From an uncultured cyanobacterium (GTDB lineage: Bacteria; Cyanobacteriota; Cyanobacteriia; Cyanobacteriales; Microcystaceae): a DNA stretch of 46,300 nt. A program made the translations under genes and the position numbers. The stretch's first letter is position 1; every line of letters begins with the position of its first letter. Positions 7,806 to 15,672 of this stretch are shown in pieces. The notes under the pieces were generated by a model. It did not search any database. It was given only the letters and a program-made list of their open reading frames with translations, and was not told where the DNA came from. Location: assembly GCA_903887375.1 (NCBI GenBank), contig CAISPN010000101.1, positions 1 to 46,300 of the forward strand. Reading direction: 5' to 3'.

Positions 7806-8876
7806 ATGATCAATCAATTCCTGCGCGTTCTCAATGACAGCCCGAAAGATGTCCTAAATAAAATTCGCAATATGTACATCTTTTTGATTGCTTCTAATAT
7901 CCTGGCATGGGCAATTGCCTTTTTGCTCTTTAGAGATTATCCTCTGTTAATCGGCACCTGTTTGATTGCCTATACCTTTGGCTTGCGTCATGCGGTCGAT
8001 GCCGATCACATTGCCGCAATTGACAATGTCACTCGCAAATTGATGCAAGATGGCAAAAAGCCAATTTCTGTAGGGTTTTTCTTTGCGCTGGGACATTCTA
8101 CTATTGTGGTTTTGATGTCAGTGGCGATAGTTGTAACATCAATTGCAATCAAAAAGTATTTTCCGGGCTTGCGTGAAATCGGCGGATTGATCGGCACTAG
8201 TGTTTCGGCGGCTTTTCTTTTATTGATTGCCGTGATCAATATGATCGTTCTTTGGGATGTCTATAGTACTTTTAAGAGGGTGCAAAGGGGTGAAGTTTAT
8301 GATGAAGCCTCACTCGATGAATTTTTAGATCAACGGGGAGTCAAGGCTCGTTTTTTTCGCCCCATTCTGCGCATGATAAATTCTAGCTGGAAGATGTATC
8401 CTCTTGGAGTCATCTTTGGATTGGGCTTTGATACAGCTACTGAAGTAGGGATATTGGGTATTGCCGCTTCTCAAGCTTCTAAAGGAATGCCCATTTGGAG
8501 TATCTTAGTTTTTCCAGCTCTTTTTACAGTTGGTATGTGTCTGGTGGATACCACTGATGGAATTATGATGATCGGAGCTTATGGCTGGGCGCAGCTCAAA
8601 CCAATTCGCAAGCTTTACTACAATATAACGATCACCACTGTTTCGATCCTGGTTGCTTTGGTCATTGGCACTATAGAGGTTTTGAGCATTGTGGTTGATC
8701 GCTACCAACTCAAAGGTCCCTTTTGGGATTTTGTAGGCAACCTATCAGAAAACTTTGGAATAATTGGCTATTTGGTTATTGCTCTTTTTGTATTGAGCTG
8801 GCTAATATCTACCGTGATCTACAAAGTTAAACGCTATGACGAAATCAAGATCAAGATAACGCGCAATCAAGATTAG
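7806..8876 (+). CDS. NiCoT-family nickel/cobalt transporter
   Basis: 356 residues with about eight membrane helices. The NiCoT signature H62-x4-D67-H68 is present in RHAVDADHIAAIDN, with the second and third family motifs in FALGHSTIV and LGFDTATEVGIL. Family members (HoxN/NixA) import Ni2+ or Co2+ across the cytoplasmic membrane for hydrogenase, urease or cobalamin synthesis; relatives of RcnA export them. There is no histidine-rich loop of the kind seen in RcnA, which favours uptake. The 3' end overlaps the convergent coaBC gene by 26 bp. The upstream region carries a C-tract inverted repeat that may be a metal-sensor site. Confidence 0.93.
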   Translation: MINQFLRVLNDSPKDVLNKIRNMYIFLIASNILAWAIAFLLFRDYPLLIGTCLIAYTFGLRHAVDADHIAAIDNVTRKLMQDGKKPISVGFFFALGHSTIVVLMSVAIVVTSIAIKKYFPGLREIGGLIGTSVSAAFLLLIAVINMIVLWDVYSTFKRVQRGEVYDEASLDEFLDQRGVKARFFRPILRMINSSWKMYPLGVIFGLGFDTATEVGILGIAASQASKGMPIWSILVFPALFTVGMCLVDTTDGIMMIGAYGWAQLKPIRKLYYNITITTVSILVALVIGTIEVLSIVVDRYQLKGPFWDFVGNLSENFGIIGYLVIALFVLSWLISTVIYKVKRYDEIKIKITRNQD

Positions 8877-10107
8877 GATAGGCGGCGACATATTCCAAGA
8901 CAAAATCCAGCAGGATATTGGCCAGTTCGAGTTTAGTGCAAGAATCTATATATTTTTCTCTTGCCAGGCGATCTAAAATGATACCCTGATTATTCTCGCT
9001 GGCAAATCCTACCCCTTGTTGATCAATTGGATTGGCCAAAATCACATCTAGTTTTTTTTGCTCTAGTTTGTTTCTAGCAGGAGTCAGGATATCTCCGCTT
9101 TGGGCAGCAAAGCCAATGATGATTTGATTGCTAGTTTTGTATTTGCCTAAAGCTTGCAAAATATCTACCACCATCTCGAGTTCTAGGCTTTTTGGCAGTT
9201 CGGCTTTAGCTAGCTTATGTGAATGATATTGAACGGGTTTGACATCAGATGCTGCTGCTGCCATGCAGAGCCAATCATTTGCGTTAAATTGCTCTAGTAC
9301 TTTTTCTAGCATATCCTGGCTAGAAGTTACGCTATAGCTTCTTGTCATCTCTGGCAGGCAGTTCAATCTTTCTTTTTCTAGATTAGAGTGAACTAGAGTG
9401 ACTTTGGCCCCGCGATAATGAGCAGCTATTGCCAAGGCTATACCCATCCTGCCGGTTGAAGGATTGCCCAGGTAGCGTACTGGATCAAGATATTCTCTAG
9501 TTCCCCCAGCGGTTACTAAAATGCGTTTACCTAAAAGATCTCTTTTGCCGGCACTATAAAATAAAGACTCTAGAGCGCAGATGATAGCTTGTGGTTCAGC
9601 CATACGTCCTGCTCCTACAGCATCGCAAGCTAGCCTACCTGAATCTGGACCTATGCTGTGGTAGCGGGGATCTTCTTGCAATGATTGCCAGTTTTTTTGC
9701 ACTGATTGCTGCTGCCACATTTGGGTGTTCATAGCTGGCGCTGTCAATATAGGGCAATTTGAAGCTAGAACAATATTGGTTAAAAGGTTATCAGCAAAAC
9801 CATGAGCCAATTTAGCTAGAGTATTGGCAGTCAAAGGGGCAATTAAAATAATCTCAGCCCATTGCCCTAGCTCGATATGCAAGGGGCTAGAATTCTCGCT
9901 ACTCCAGAATAAATCATCTGTATAGGCTTGATGACGTGAAAGAGTAGCTACAGTCAGCGGAGTAATAAATTCAAGGGAAGCTTGAGTCAGAACTACCCGG
10001 ACTTGATAGCCCGATTGAAACATTCTAGAAATCACCTCGCAGAGCTTGTAGGTGGCAATCCCTCCACAAAGAGCAATTAAAAGGCGTCCTTTACTCGATA
10101 CAGTCAA
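8851..10107 (-). CDS. coaBC: Bifunctional phosphopantothenoylcysteine decarboxylase / phosphopantothenate-cysteine ligase
   Basis: 418 residues. It carries out the two central steps of coenzyme A synthesis: joining 4'-phosphopantothenate with cysteine, then decarboxylation to 4'-phosphopantetheine. The N-terminal flavoprotein domain (1-190) shows GGIATYK, the active-site H77 in SPLHIELGQW, the PAMN motif with N127, and C161 in GRLACDAVGAGR of the substrate flap. The C-terminal ligase domain starts near residue 194 (ILVTAGGTREYLDPVR) with NPSTGRMG and AAASDVKP. Length is normal. Its ATG begins 2 bp after the stop of the DUF2555 gene, so the two form one unit. Confidence 0.96.
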   Translation of the reverse strand: MTVSSKGRLLIALCGGIATYKLCEVISRMFQSGYQVRVVLTQASLEFITPLTVATLSRHQAYTDDLFWSSENSSPLHIELGQWAEIILIAPLTANTLAKLAHGFADNLLTNIVLASNCPILTAPAMNTQMWQQQSVQKNWQSLQEDPRYHSIGPDSGRLACDAVGAGRMAEPQAIICALESLFYSAGKRDLLGKRILVTAGGTREYLDPVRYLGNPSTGRMGIALAIAAHYRGAKVTLVHSNLEKERLNCLPEMTRSYSVTSSQDMLEKVLEQFNANDWLCMAAAASDVKPVQYHSHKLAKAELPKSLELEMVVDILQALGKYKTSNQIIIGFAAQSGDILTPARNKLEQKKLDVILANPIDQQGVGFASENNQGIILDRLAREKYIDSCTKLELANILLDFVLEYVAAYPNLDCALS

Positions 10108-10109
10108 CT

Positions 10110-10310
10110 TTAAGACTCATCACAGGTTTCATTATCTAGTAGATAGGCGTAGGGCTCAACTAAATCTTCACGCTGGAAAGCTATCGCTCTGAGCAAGTGC
10201 CAATCCTGCAGAGCCTCGAACGGGTTAGAATAATCATCCTGCTCCAAGCGTTGAGCTAGACGCGCTACATCCTGTTGTGTCATTTTATCAATGTCCTGAA
10301 CAGCGATCAT
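10110..10310 (-). CDS. DUF2555 family protein
   Basis: 66 residues, soluble, acidic. The run LAQRLEQDDY, NPFEALQDWHLLRAIAFQ and VEPYAYLLD matches the cyanobacterial DUF2555 family as I know it. The function is not established. It is packed 2 bp upstream of coaBC and about 30 bp downstream of the esterase gene on the same strand, so it is likely co-transcribed with coaBC. Small size, high conservation and absence of membrane segments suggest a regulatory or assembly factor, but nothing here shows which. Confidence 0.88.
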   Translation of the reverse strand: MIAVQDIDKMTQQDVARLAQRLEQDDYSNPFEALQDWHLLRAIAFQREDLVEPYAYLLDNETCDES

Positions 10311-10342
10311 CAGTCTTATCTCCTATAGCAACTCTCTATTTT

Positions 10343-10984
10343 TTATTCTAAGCCTGAGAGCGTTTGGGAATTACTAACTATAAACTCTCTTAACAAATCG
10401 ATCGCCTCAAGGGAAATTTCATGGGACATGTTTAATTCACGGTAGGCAACTTTAGCGCCCAACCCAGTTAGAAGAGTTTGCGCGTTTCTGGCTTGTTGTA
10501 TTGGTACTATTGGATCTTGCTGCCCGTGAATTATTAAAATTGGACAATCTTGATAGTCAAGTTTCTCAGGTTGGCGCTGAAGATATCCACTCAAGCTACA
10601 TATACCTTGCAAGGGAAGATCTAGCCCTACATCTAAAGACATTGCCCCGCCTTGGGAAAAGCCAACTAGATAGGTACGCTTGAGGCTAATTCCTGTATTT
10701 TCTTCAAGTGCCAAGAGCCAATCATATAAAAGAGTACGGCTTTGGGCTAAACCTTGGTAATCAAATGTTTCTAAATCATACCAAGCCTTTCCTTCTGGTA
10801 CTTGTGGATGGGGATAAGGCGCTTCGGGAAAAATAAACTGAGTATCGCTAAGCTCTAATTGAGCAGCAATCGGCACCAAATCATAGCAATTAGCTCCCCA
10901 GCCATGTAAGGCTACGACCAAATGCTTTGGAGAATTTTCCAAAGGCAAGGAAATACTTTTTAAAGCCACTCCAAAAAACCTCAA
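10343..10984 (-). CDS. Alpha/beta hydrolase, phospholipase/carboxylesterase family
   Basis: 213 residues, cytosolic, no signal peptide. It has the serine-hydrolase fold of the COG0400 (carboxylesterase/acyl-protein thioesterase-like) family. HGWGANCYDL near residue 27 is the oxyanion strand-turn. Nucleophile S110 is in VGFSQGG, acid D157 in IIHGQQDPIVP and base H188 in NMSHEIS. Family members cleave short-chain esters or thioesters; the physiological substrate is unknown. It is first in the reverse-strand run esterase, DUF2555, coaBC and divergent from the devBCA operon across a 117-bp region. Confidence 0.9.
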   Translation of the reverse strand: MRFFGVALKSISLPLENSPKHLVVALHGWGANCYDLVPIAAQLELSDTQFIFPEAPYPHPQVPEGKAWYDLETFDYQGLAQSRTLLYDWLLALEENTGISLKRTYLVGFSQGGAMSLDVGLDLPLQGICSLSGYLQRQPEKLDYQDCPILIIHGQQDPIVPIQQARNAQTLLTGLGAKVAYRELNMSHEISLEAIDLLREFIVSNSQTLSGLE

Positions 10985-11101
10985 TGCATAACAATTCCAA
11001 TACCAGTTTATTTTGCTTAGCGCTTTTTTCTGGAGAAATTGTAAAGATAGTTTAAAATTGATTAAGAGTTAGTTACAGTTTTAAGATATAGGACTAAGAT
11101 C

Positions 11102-12430
11102 TTGGTGGGTAAGAACAAGTTAACTGATTCAATACTATCGCCCTCGGGTAAAAGACAAATTTTGTTGGTTTCACTGCTAGCTTTATTAGCTGGCGGAACT
11201 TCTATTTTTTATAGCAAGAATCTCATAGCCCGCAGACAAACAGAGCCGGCCATTACTCTCAAGCAAGCTCCTAAGAGCAAAATCACCAAAGTTAGCGCAC
11301 TCGGAAGACTAGAGCCTGAAGGCGAATCTATTAAATTATCTGCCTCACCGGATCTTGGGGGAGCTAAGGTTGATAAGTTGTTGGTCAAAGAAGGAGAGAT
11401 AGTTCATAAAGATCAAACAATAGCTATCCTAGATGGTTATCAACGTCAAAAAGCGCAAATCACCTCAGCTAAGCAAGATGTAGAAATTGCCAAAGCTAAC
11501 CTAGCAGTTGTCAAAGCAGGAGCCAAACAAGGAGAAATAGCAGCCCAACAGGCCGATATTGGCAAACTAGAAGCTCAATTGGCAGGAGAAAAATCCAGAT
11601 TTAAATATAAAATTGACGAACTTCGAGCCGAATTGCTAGGACAAATCAATACCCAGCAAGCCACTATTAGCAGATTAAAAGCTCAGCTAGGCAATGCCCA
11701 AAGAGAATATCATAGATATCAACAACTCGCTCAAGAAGCTGTAATTTCTGATTCCAACTTAGATCAAGTTCGCCTCAAGCTAGATACAAATCAAGAAGCC
11801 TTAGCCGAAGCTCAAGCTAACTACAGCAGAACCAAACAAACCCTAACTCATCAAATTGAAGAAACCCAAGCTATTGGCATTCAAACTTTTAATACGCTCA
11901 AAAAACAAATCGATCAAGCCAAAGAAACTCTAACTCAAATTAAAGAAGTTCGTCCAGTCGATGTTCAAAAAGCTCAAGCTCAATTGGACAAAGCCCAAGC
12001 TGACTATACAAAAGCCAAGGAAGATTTAAATAAATCAACAATCAAGGCTCCCTTTACTGCCCAGATACTGAAAATTTATCGCCATCCAGGTGAAGGGATC
12101 ACTCAGAGTGATGGAGTAGTAGAATTAGGGCAAACCGATAAAATGCTTGTGGTAGCAGAGGTCTATGAAAGTGATATCAATCAAATAAAACCTAGCCAAA
12201 GAGCAATTATCAAAAGCGAAAACGGCAGCTTTAAGGGCGCACTTAAAGGAAATGTCACTGAAGTTGGCTATAAAGTTGGCAAAAAAGATGTCTTGAGCAC
12301 AGATCCTGCTGCTGATGTGGATGTAAGAGTTGTCGAAGTAAAGATCAAGCTAAACCCCGAAGATAGTAAAAAAGTAAACAGACTTACCAATAGTAAAGTT
12401 ACTGCCGAAATTATTACCTCTGTCAAATGA
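11102..12430 (+). CDS. devB: DevB-like membrane fusion protein of an ABC exporter
   Basis: About 442 residues. One N-terminal membrane anchor (~18-38) precedes a biotinyl-lipoyl-like half motif (LGRLEPEGESIKLSA). A long glutamine/alanine-rich coiled-coil hairpin spans ~105-310, followed by the second lipoyl half (KSTIKAPFTAQILKI) and a beta-barrel region. This is the HlyD-family periplasmic adaptor that links an inner-membrane exporter to a TolC-type outer-membrane channel. Either TTG (11102) or GTG (11105) could start it; AGGA at 11090-11093 fits the TTG with 8-base spacing. It overlaps devC by 4 bp (ATGA). DevBCA of heterocyst formers exports envelope glycolipids; in other cyanobacteria the cargo is mostly unknown. 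Confidence 0.93.
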   Translation: MVGKNKLTDSILSPSGKRQILLVSLLALLAGGTSIFYSKNLIARRQTEPAITLKQAPKSKITKVSALGRLEPEGESIKLSASPDLGGAKVDKLLVKEGEIVHKDQTIAILDGYQRQKAQITSAKQDVEIAKANLAVVKAGAKQGEIAAQQADIGKLEAQLAGEKSRFKYKIDELRAELLGQINTQQATISRLKAQLGNAQREYHRYQQLAQEAVISDSNLDQVRLKLDTNQEALAEAQANYSRTKQTLTHQIEETQAIGIQTFNTLKKQIDQAKETLTQIKEVRPVDVQKAQAQLDKAQADYTKAKEDLNKSTIKAPFTAQILKIYRHPGEGITQSDGVVELGQTDKMLVVAEVYESDINQIKPSQRAIIKSENGSFKGALKGNVTEVGYKVGKKDVLSTDPAADVDVRVVEVKIKLNPEDSKKVNRLTNSKVTAEIITSVK

Positions 12431-13578
12431 AAATACCATTAGCTTGGTTACAACTGAGAAAAGAAAAAATACGCTTATTAATAGCACTAGCTGGAATATC
12501 TTTTGCCGATATTTTGATGTTCATGCAGTTAGGCTTTCGCGACGCGCTCTTTGATAGCGCTGTAACTCCCCATAAAGGACTTAATGGGGATATTTTCCTG
12601 CTGAGCCCCAAAACCAATTCTATTATTGCTCCAAAAGGCTTTGCCCGACGCCGACTTTATCAAGCTCTGGCAGTAGAAGGAGTAGAGTCCGCCTATCCTG
12701 TATATGTCAATTTTGCCCCCTGGAAAGATCCTGTCAAAAGGACTACCCGCAACATCATGATCATCGCTATTAATCCGCATGATCCAATTTTGACTTTTCC
12801 GGGTGTGGCAAAAAATCAACAAGCTCTCAAACAAGAAAATACAGTCTTATTTGATGAGCTCTCTCGCAGTGAATTTGGGCCTATTGCTAGTCAATTTAAA
12901 GCAGGAAAAACGGTATTTTCGGAAGTGTCAGCCCATAGAGTCAAGGTTGAGGGGCTTTTTAAGCTAGGTACCTCTTTTGGCGCTGATGGCAATATTATCA
13001 CCAGTGATCTTACATATGCCAAAATCTTTCCCTCTTTAGATCCAACCTTAATCAGTATTGGCGTTATTAAAATCAAACCTGGAGCAGATCCCAATCTAGT
13101 AATTGCTTCAATTAAAGAAAAGCTCAATATGGGGGATGTCAAGATTTTTTCCAGGCAGGAATTTATCGATTATGAAATTTTCTATTGGCAAAGTAGTACT
13201 GCTATCGGCTTTATCTTCACCCTAGGTACGGTGATGGGTTTTATTGTAGGAATCGTGATAGTCTATCAGATTTTATATACTGATATAGCCAATCATCTAC
13301 CAGAATATGCCACATTAAAGGCGATGGGTTACAGTAATTTGTATTTATTAAATATTGTTTTCCAAGAGGCTCTGATTTTGGCTTGTTTGGGATATTTGCC
13401 AGGACTTGGCTTAACCTTGCTACTCTATAGCAATACAGCTGCTGCTACTGGTTTGCCGATTATGATGACCCTTGCTAGGGCTTTGAGCGTGTTGGTTTTG
13501 ACTGTAGTGATGTGCTGCCTATCAGGTTCTATTGCCGCTAATCGTTTGAGATCTGCAGATCCTGCTGATATTTTTTAA
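12427..13578 (+). CDS. devC: DevC-like ABC exporter permease
   Basis: 383 residues, FtsX/MacB-type permease. One N-terminal helix (~18-40) is followed by a ~220-residue periplasmic domain. Three C-terminal helices start near 255 (SSTAIGFIFTLGTVMGFIVG). The permease signature LPEYATLKAMGY between the first two of these helices contacts the ATPase. The start overlaps the devB stop by 4 bp, and devA begins 3 bp after its end, which shows translational coupling. Together with DevB and DevA it would form a MacB-like type of exporter. Confidence 0.93.
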   Translation: MKIPLAWLQLRKEKIRLLIALAGISFADILMFMQLGFRDALFDSAVTPHKGLNGDIFLLSPKTNSIIAPKGFARRRLYQALAVEGVESAYPVYVNFAPWKDPVKRTTRNIMIIAINPHDPILTFPGVAKNQQALKQENTVLFDELSRSEFGPIASQFKAGKTVFSEVSAHRVKVEGLFKLGTSFGADGNIITSDLTYAKIFPSLDPTLISIGVIKIKPGADPNLVIASIKEKLNMGDVKIFSRQEFIDYEIFYWQSSTAIGFIFTLGTVMGFIVGIVIVYQILYTDIANHLPEYATLKAMGYSNLYLLNIVFQEALILACLGYLPGLGLTLLLYSNTAAATGLPIMMTLARALSVLVLTVVMCCLSGSIAANRLRSADPADIF

Positions 13579-13581
13579 ATT

Positions 13582-14286
13582 ATGAAAGAAGTTGTCTCTA
13601 TTGAGAATTTGCAGCATTTTTATGGCGAAGGAGAGCTCAAAAAACAAGTTCTCTATGACATTAACCTAAAGCTTTACCAAGGTGAGATTGTCATTATGAA
13701 AGGTCCTTCTGGCTCTGGCAAAACTACCCTTTTAACTTTAATTGGCGCTCTGCGCTCTGCCCAGCAAGGTAGTCTCAAGGTCAATAACCAAGAATTAGTA
13801 AATGCTAATAATTCACAATTGGTTGCCTTGCGCCGCAATATCGGCTACATCTTTCAATCCCATAACCTTCTAGAGTCTCTGACGGCTAGGGAAAATGTGC
13901 AGATGTCGATGGAGCTGCACAAAAATATCCATACCAAGCAGGCTAAAGAAAGAGCTGAACATATGCTGGAACTTGTTGGACTTGCCGAAAGAATTAACTA
14001 CTATCCCCGTCAGCTCTCTGGTGGTCAAAAACAAAGAGTTGCTATTGCTAGAGCATTAGTCAGTCATCCTAAGTTGGTCTTGGCTGATGAGCCGACTGCT
14101 GCTCTAGATAGTAAATCAGGAAGAAGTGTAGTCGAGCTGATGCAGAAACTAGCTAAAGAGCAAGATTGTACTATTTTACTGGTCACGCATGATGACCGCA
14201 TACTCGATGTGGCCGAGCGCATGGTAACGATGGAAGATGGCAGATTGAGCTTAAGATTTCAATCCCTTAATCAGGCGGCGACGTAA
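13582..14286 (+). CDS. devA: DevA-like ABC exporter ATP-binding subunit
   Basis: 234 residues, one ABC domain. Walker A GPSGSGKTT is at 41-49, the Q-loop around Q92 (IFQSHNLLES), signature LSGGQ at 145-149, Walker B ending in D169-E170 (LVLADEPTAALD) and the H-loop in LVTHDD. It powers the DevC permease. It is the last gene of the operon, and its 3' end overlaps the convergent channel gene by 36 bp. No TolC homologue is in the window. Confidence 0.95.
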   Translation: MKEVVSIENLQHFYGEGELKKQVLYDINLKLYQGEIVIMKGPSGSGKTTLLTLIGALRSAQQGSLKVNNQELVNANNSQLVALRRNIGYIFQSHNLLESLTARENVQMSMELHKNIHTKQAKERAEHMLELVGLAERINYYPRQLSGGQKQRVAIARALVSHPKLVLADEPTAALDSKSGRSVVELMQKLAKEQDCTILLVTHDDRILDVAERMVTMEDGRLSLRFQSLNQAAT

Positions 14287-15672
14287 TTCCATAGATTCCC
14301 CCAATTGATTGATTAAAGTTAGAGACCTTGGATTTTCTATAATTGATCTCAAGGTATTTTGCTCAATCAGCAATACCCTGAGATCTTCGATTGCTTTGAC
14401 GCTAAAATCACTAACTTGATGAGAGAGCAAGGTTGCCTTTTCTCCAAAAAATTCACCCTCAGCAACTTGGCCAATCGTCTGACTAGTGACAGTGAGTATT
14501 GCTGAACCAAAAACCATCAGATACATACCCAATAAGATTTCACCTTCAGAGACAATTACTTCATCTTTGGCATAGTCTAGCCAAATAGCCTCTCTGCTCA
14601 ATAGCTCAATCAAATCATTATCCAAATTTGCCAGCAAGGAGATTTCTCGAAGAGATTTTCTATTTTGCTGGGCTTTCTCTTCTGCGCTAGGAAGGATTAT
14701 CTCTTGTTGTAATTGAGTAGAAATTGGATAGGGCATCGTCAGAGCGGCGCGTTTAGATGCGTACCATATATGCGTATAGAAACGATCTTTGATTCTGAGC
14801 TCAATGCTAAAGTCTTTTATATAAAGTCCAATTAAGTACTTTATGTTGAAATCTCCATATTCCACTAGTTTTATAAAAGGCGGGGGATCGCTAAGTACAC
14901 CTTCGGTACCTATAGCAACATCATAGAGAACAGATTTGACCTTATTTGGTGGATCGTCGTAGGAAAAGGTCAGATAAAGATCTAGTTCGTGAAAGTTATT
15001 GGGAAGATCGTAGTTCCTGACTCTGTTTTTAGAGAGTTCTGAGTTGGGAACGATCACTACATTGCCAGCTTTAGTCATCAGGTGAACTGAACGCCAGGTG
15101 ATTTCTTGTACCTTACCAGCGGTCTCTCCTACTTGAATCCAATCTCCTAATTTAAAAGGCTGCTCAAACAGAAGAACTACACCTGAAAAAATATTACCAA
15201 GGCTATCTTGCAAGGCTAGACCTATCACTAGAGAACCTACCCCAAGAGCTGTAACTAAACTTCCTAAATCTTGCCCCCAGACTCTTGATAAGACAATTGC
15301 TGTTCCCACCAAAACTAGAAAAAGCCTTCCGGCATCCAGCATGATCTTGGGAACTTTAGACTGCCAACTTCCCTCAGGCGCATCTTCAAAGAGAATCAAA
15401 TTCAATAAAGTCAAGGCTGTGAATATTATTGAAATCCACATCACGGTCTCAGATATGCGCACCAAAGGGCCAGTATGGGGCCGCCCCATAATTTTATAGA
15501 GAACTATATAAATAACCGCAGAGGGAATAATCAGATTGCGCGTAGCCTCAACTACTGTGGCCATTTTTTGTCCCCTGGCGCGCATATCTACGAGGATTTC
15601 TCCTAAGACTAACATTGCTATGGGAAAAGCAATGACAACCCAAAATAACCAGAACAATGAATTGCTCCTCAT
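14251..15672 (-). CDS. MscS-family channel with C-terminal cyclic-nucleotide-binding domain (bCNG type)
   Basis: 473 residues. Four hydrophobic helices occur in the first 170 residues. The last is the MscS pore helix, glycine/alanine-rich ALGVGSLVIGLALQDSLGN (~142-160), followed by the MscS beta domain (KLGDWIQVG...VIVPNSE). A cyclic-nucleotide-binding domain spans ~345-455. In the phosphate-binding cassette G410-E411 (EFFGEKATLL) are kept, but the segment where the consensus has R-x-A reads SHQVSDFSVKA, with no arginine. It is translationally coupled (4-bp ATGA overlap) to the cyclase-like receptor gene upstream. Channels of this type were described as ligand-gated relatives of MscS that respond weakly to membrane tension. 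Family is sure; ligand is open. Confidence 0.9.
   Translation of the reverse strand: MRSNSLFWLFWVVIAFPIAMLVLGEILVDMRARGQKMATVVEATRNLIIPSAVIYIVLYKIMGRPHTGPLVRISETVMWISIIFTALTLLNLILFEDAPEGSWQSKVPKIMLDAGRLFLVLVGTAIVLSRVWGQDLGSLVTALGVGSLVIGLALQDSLGNIFSGVVLLFEQPFKLGDWIQVGETAGKVQEITWRSVHLMTKAGNVVIVPNSELSKNRVRNYDLPNNFHELDLYLTFSYDDPPNKVKSVLYDVAIGTEGVLSDPPPFIKLVEYGDFNIKYLIGLYIKDFSIELRIKDRFYTHIWYASKRAALTMPYPISTQLQQEIILPSAEEKAQQNRKSLREISLLANLDNDLIELLSREAIWLDYAKDEVIVSEGEILLGMYLMVFGSAILTVTSQTIGQVAEGEFFGEKATLLSHQVSDFSVKAIEDLRVLLIEQNTLRSIIENPRSLTLINQLGESMELRRRLIKGLKS

Noticed and set aside
11052-11065. NtcA-like site GTA-N8-TTA in the devB promoter
   Set aside because: The second half-site should be TAC; with one half wrong and no suitably placed -10 identified, it cannot be supported.
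12529-12834. 101-codon reverse ORF inside devC
   Set aside because: It lies entirely antisense to a conserved permease domain and has no domain or ribosome site.
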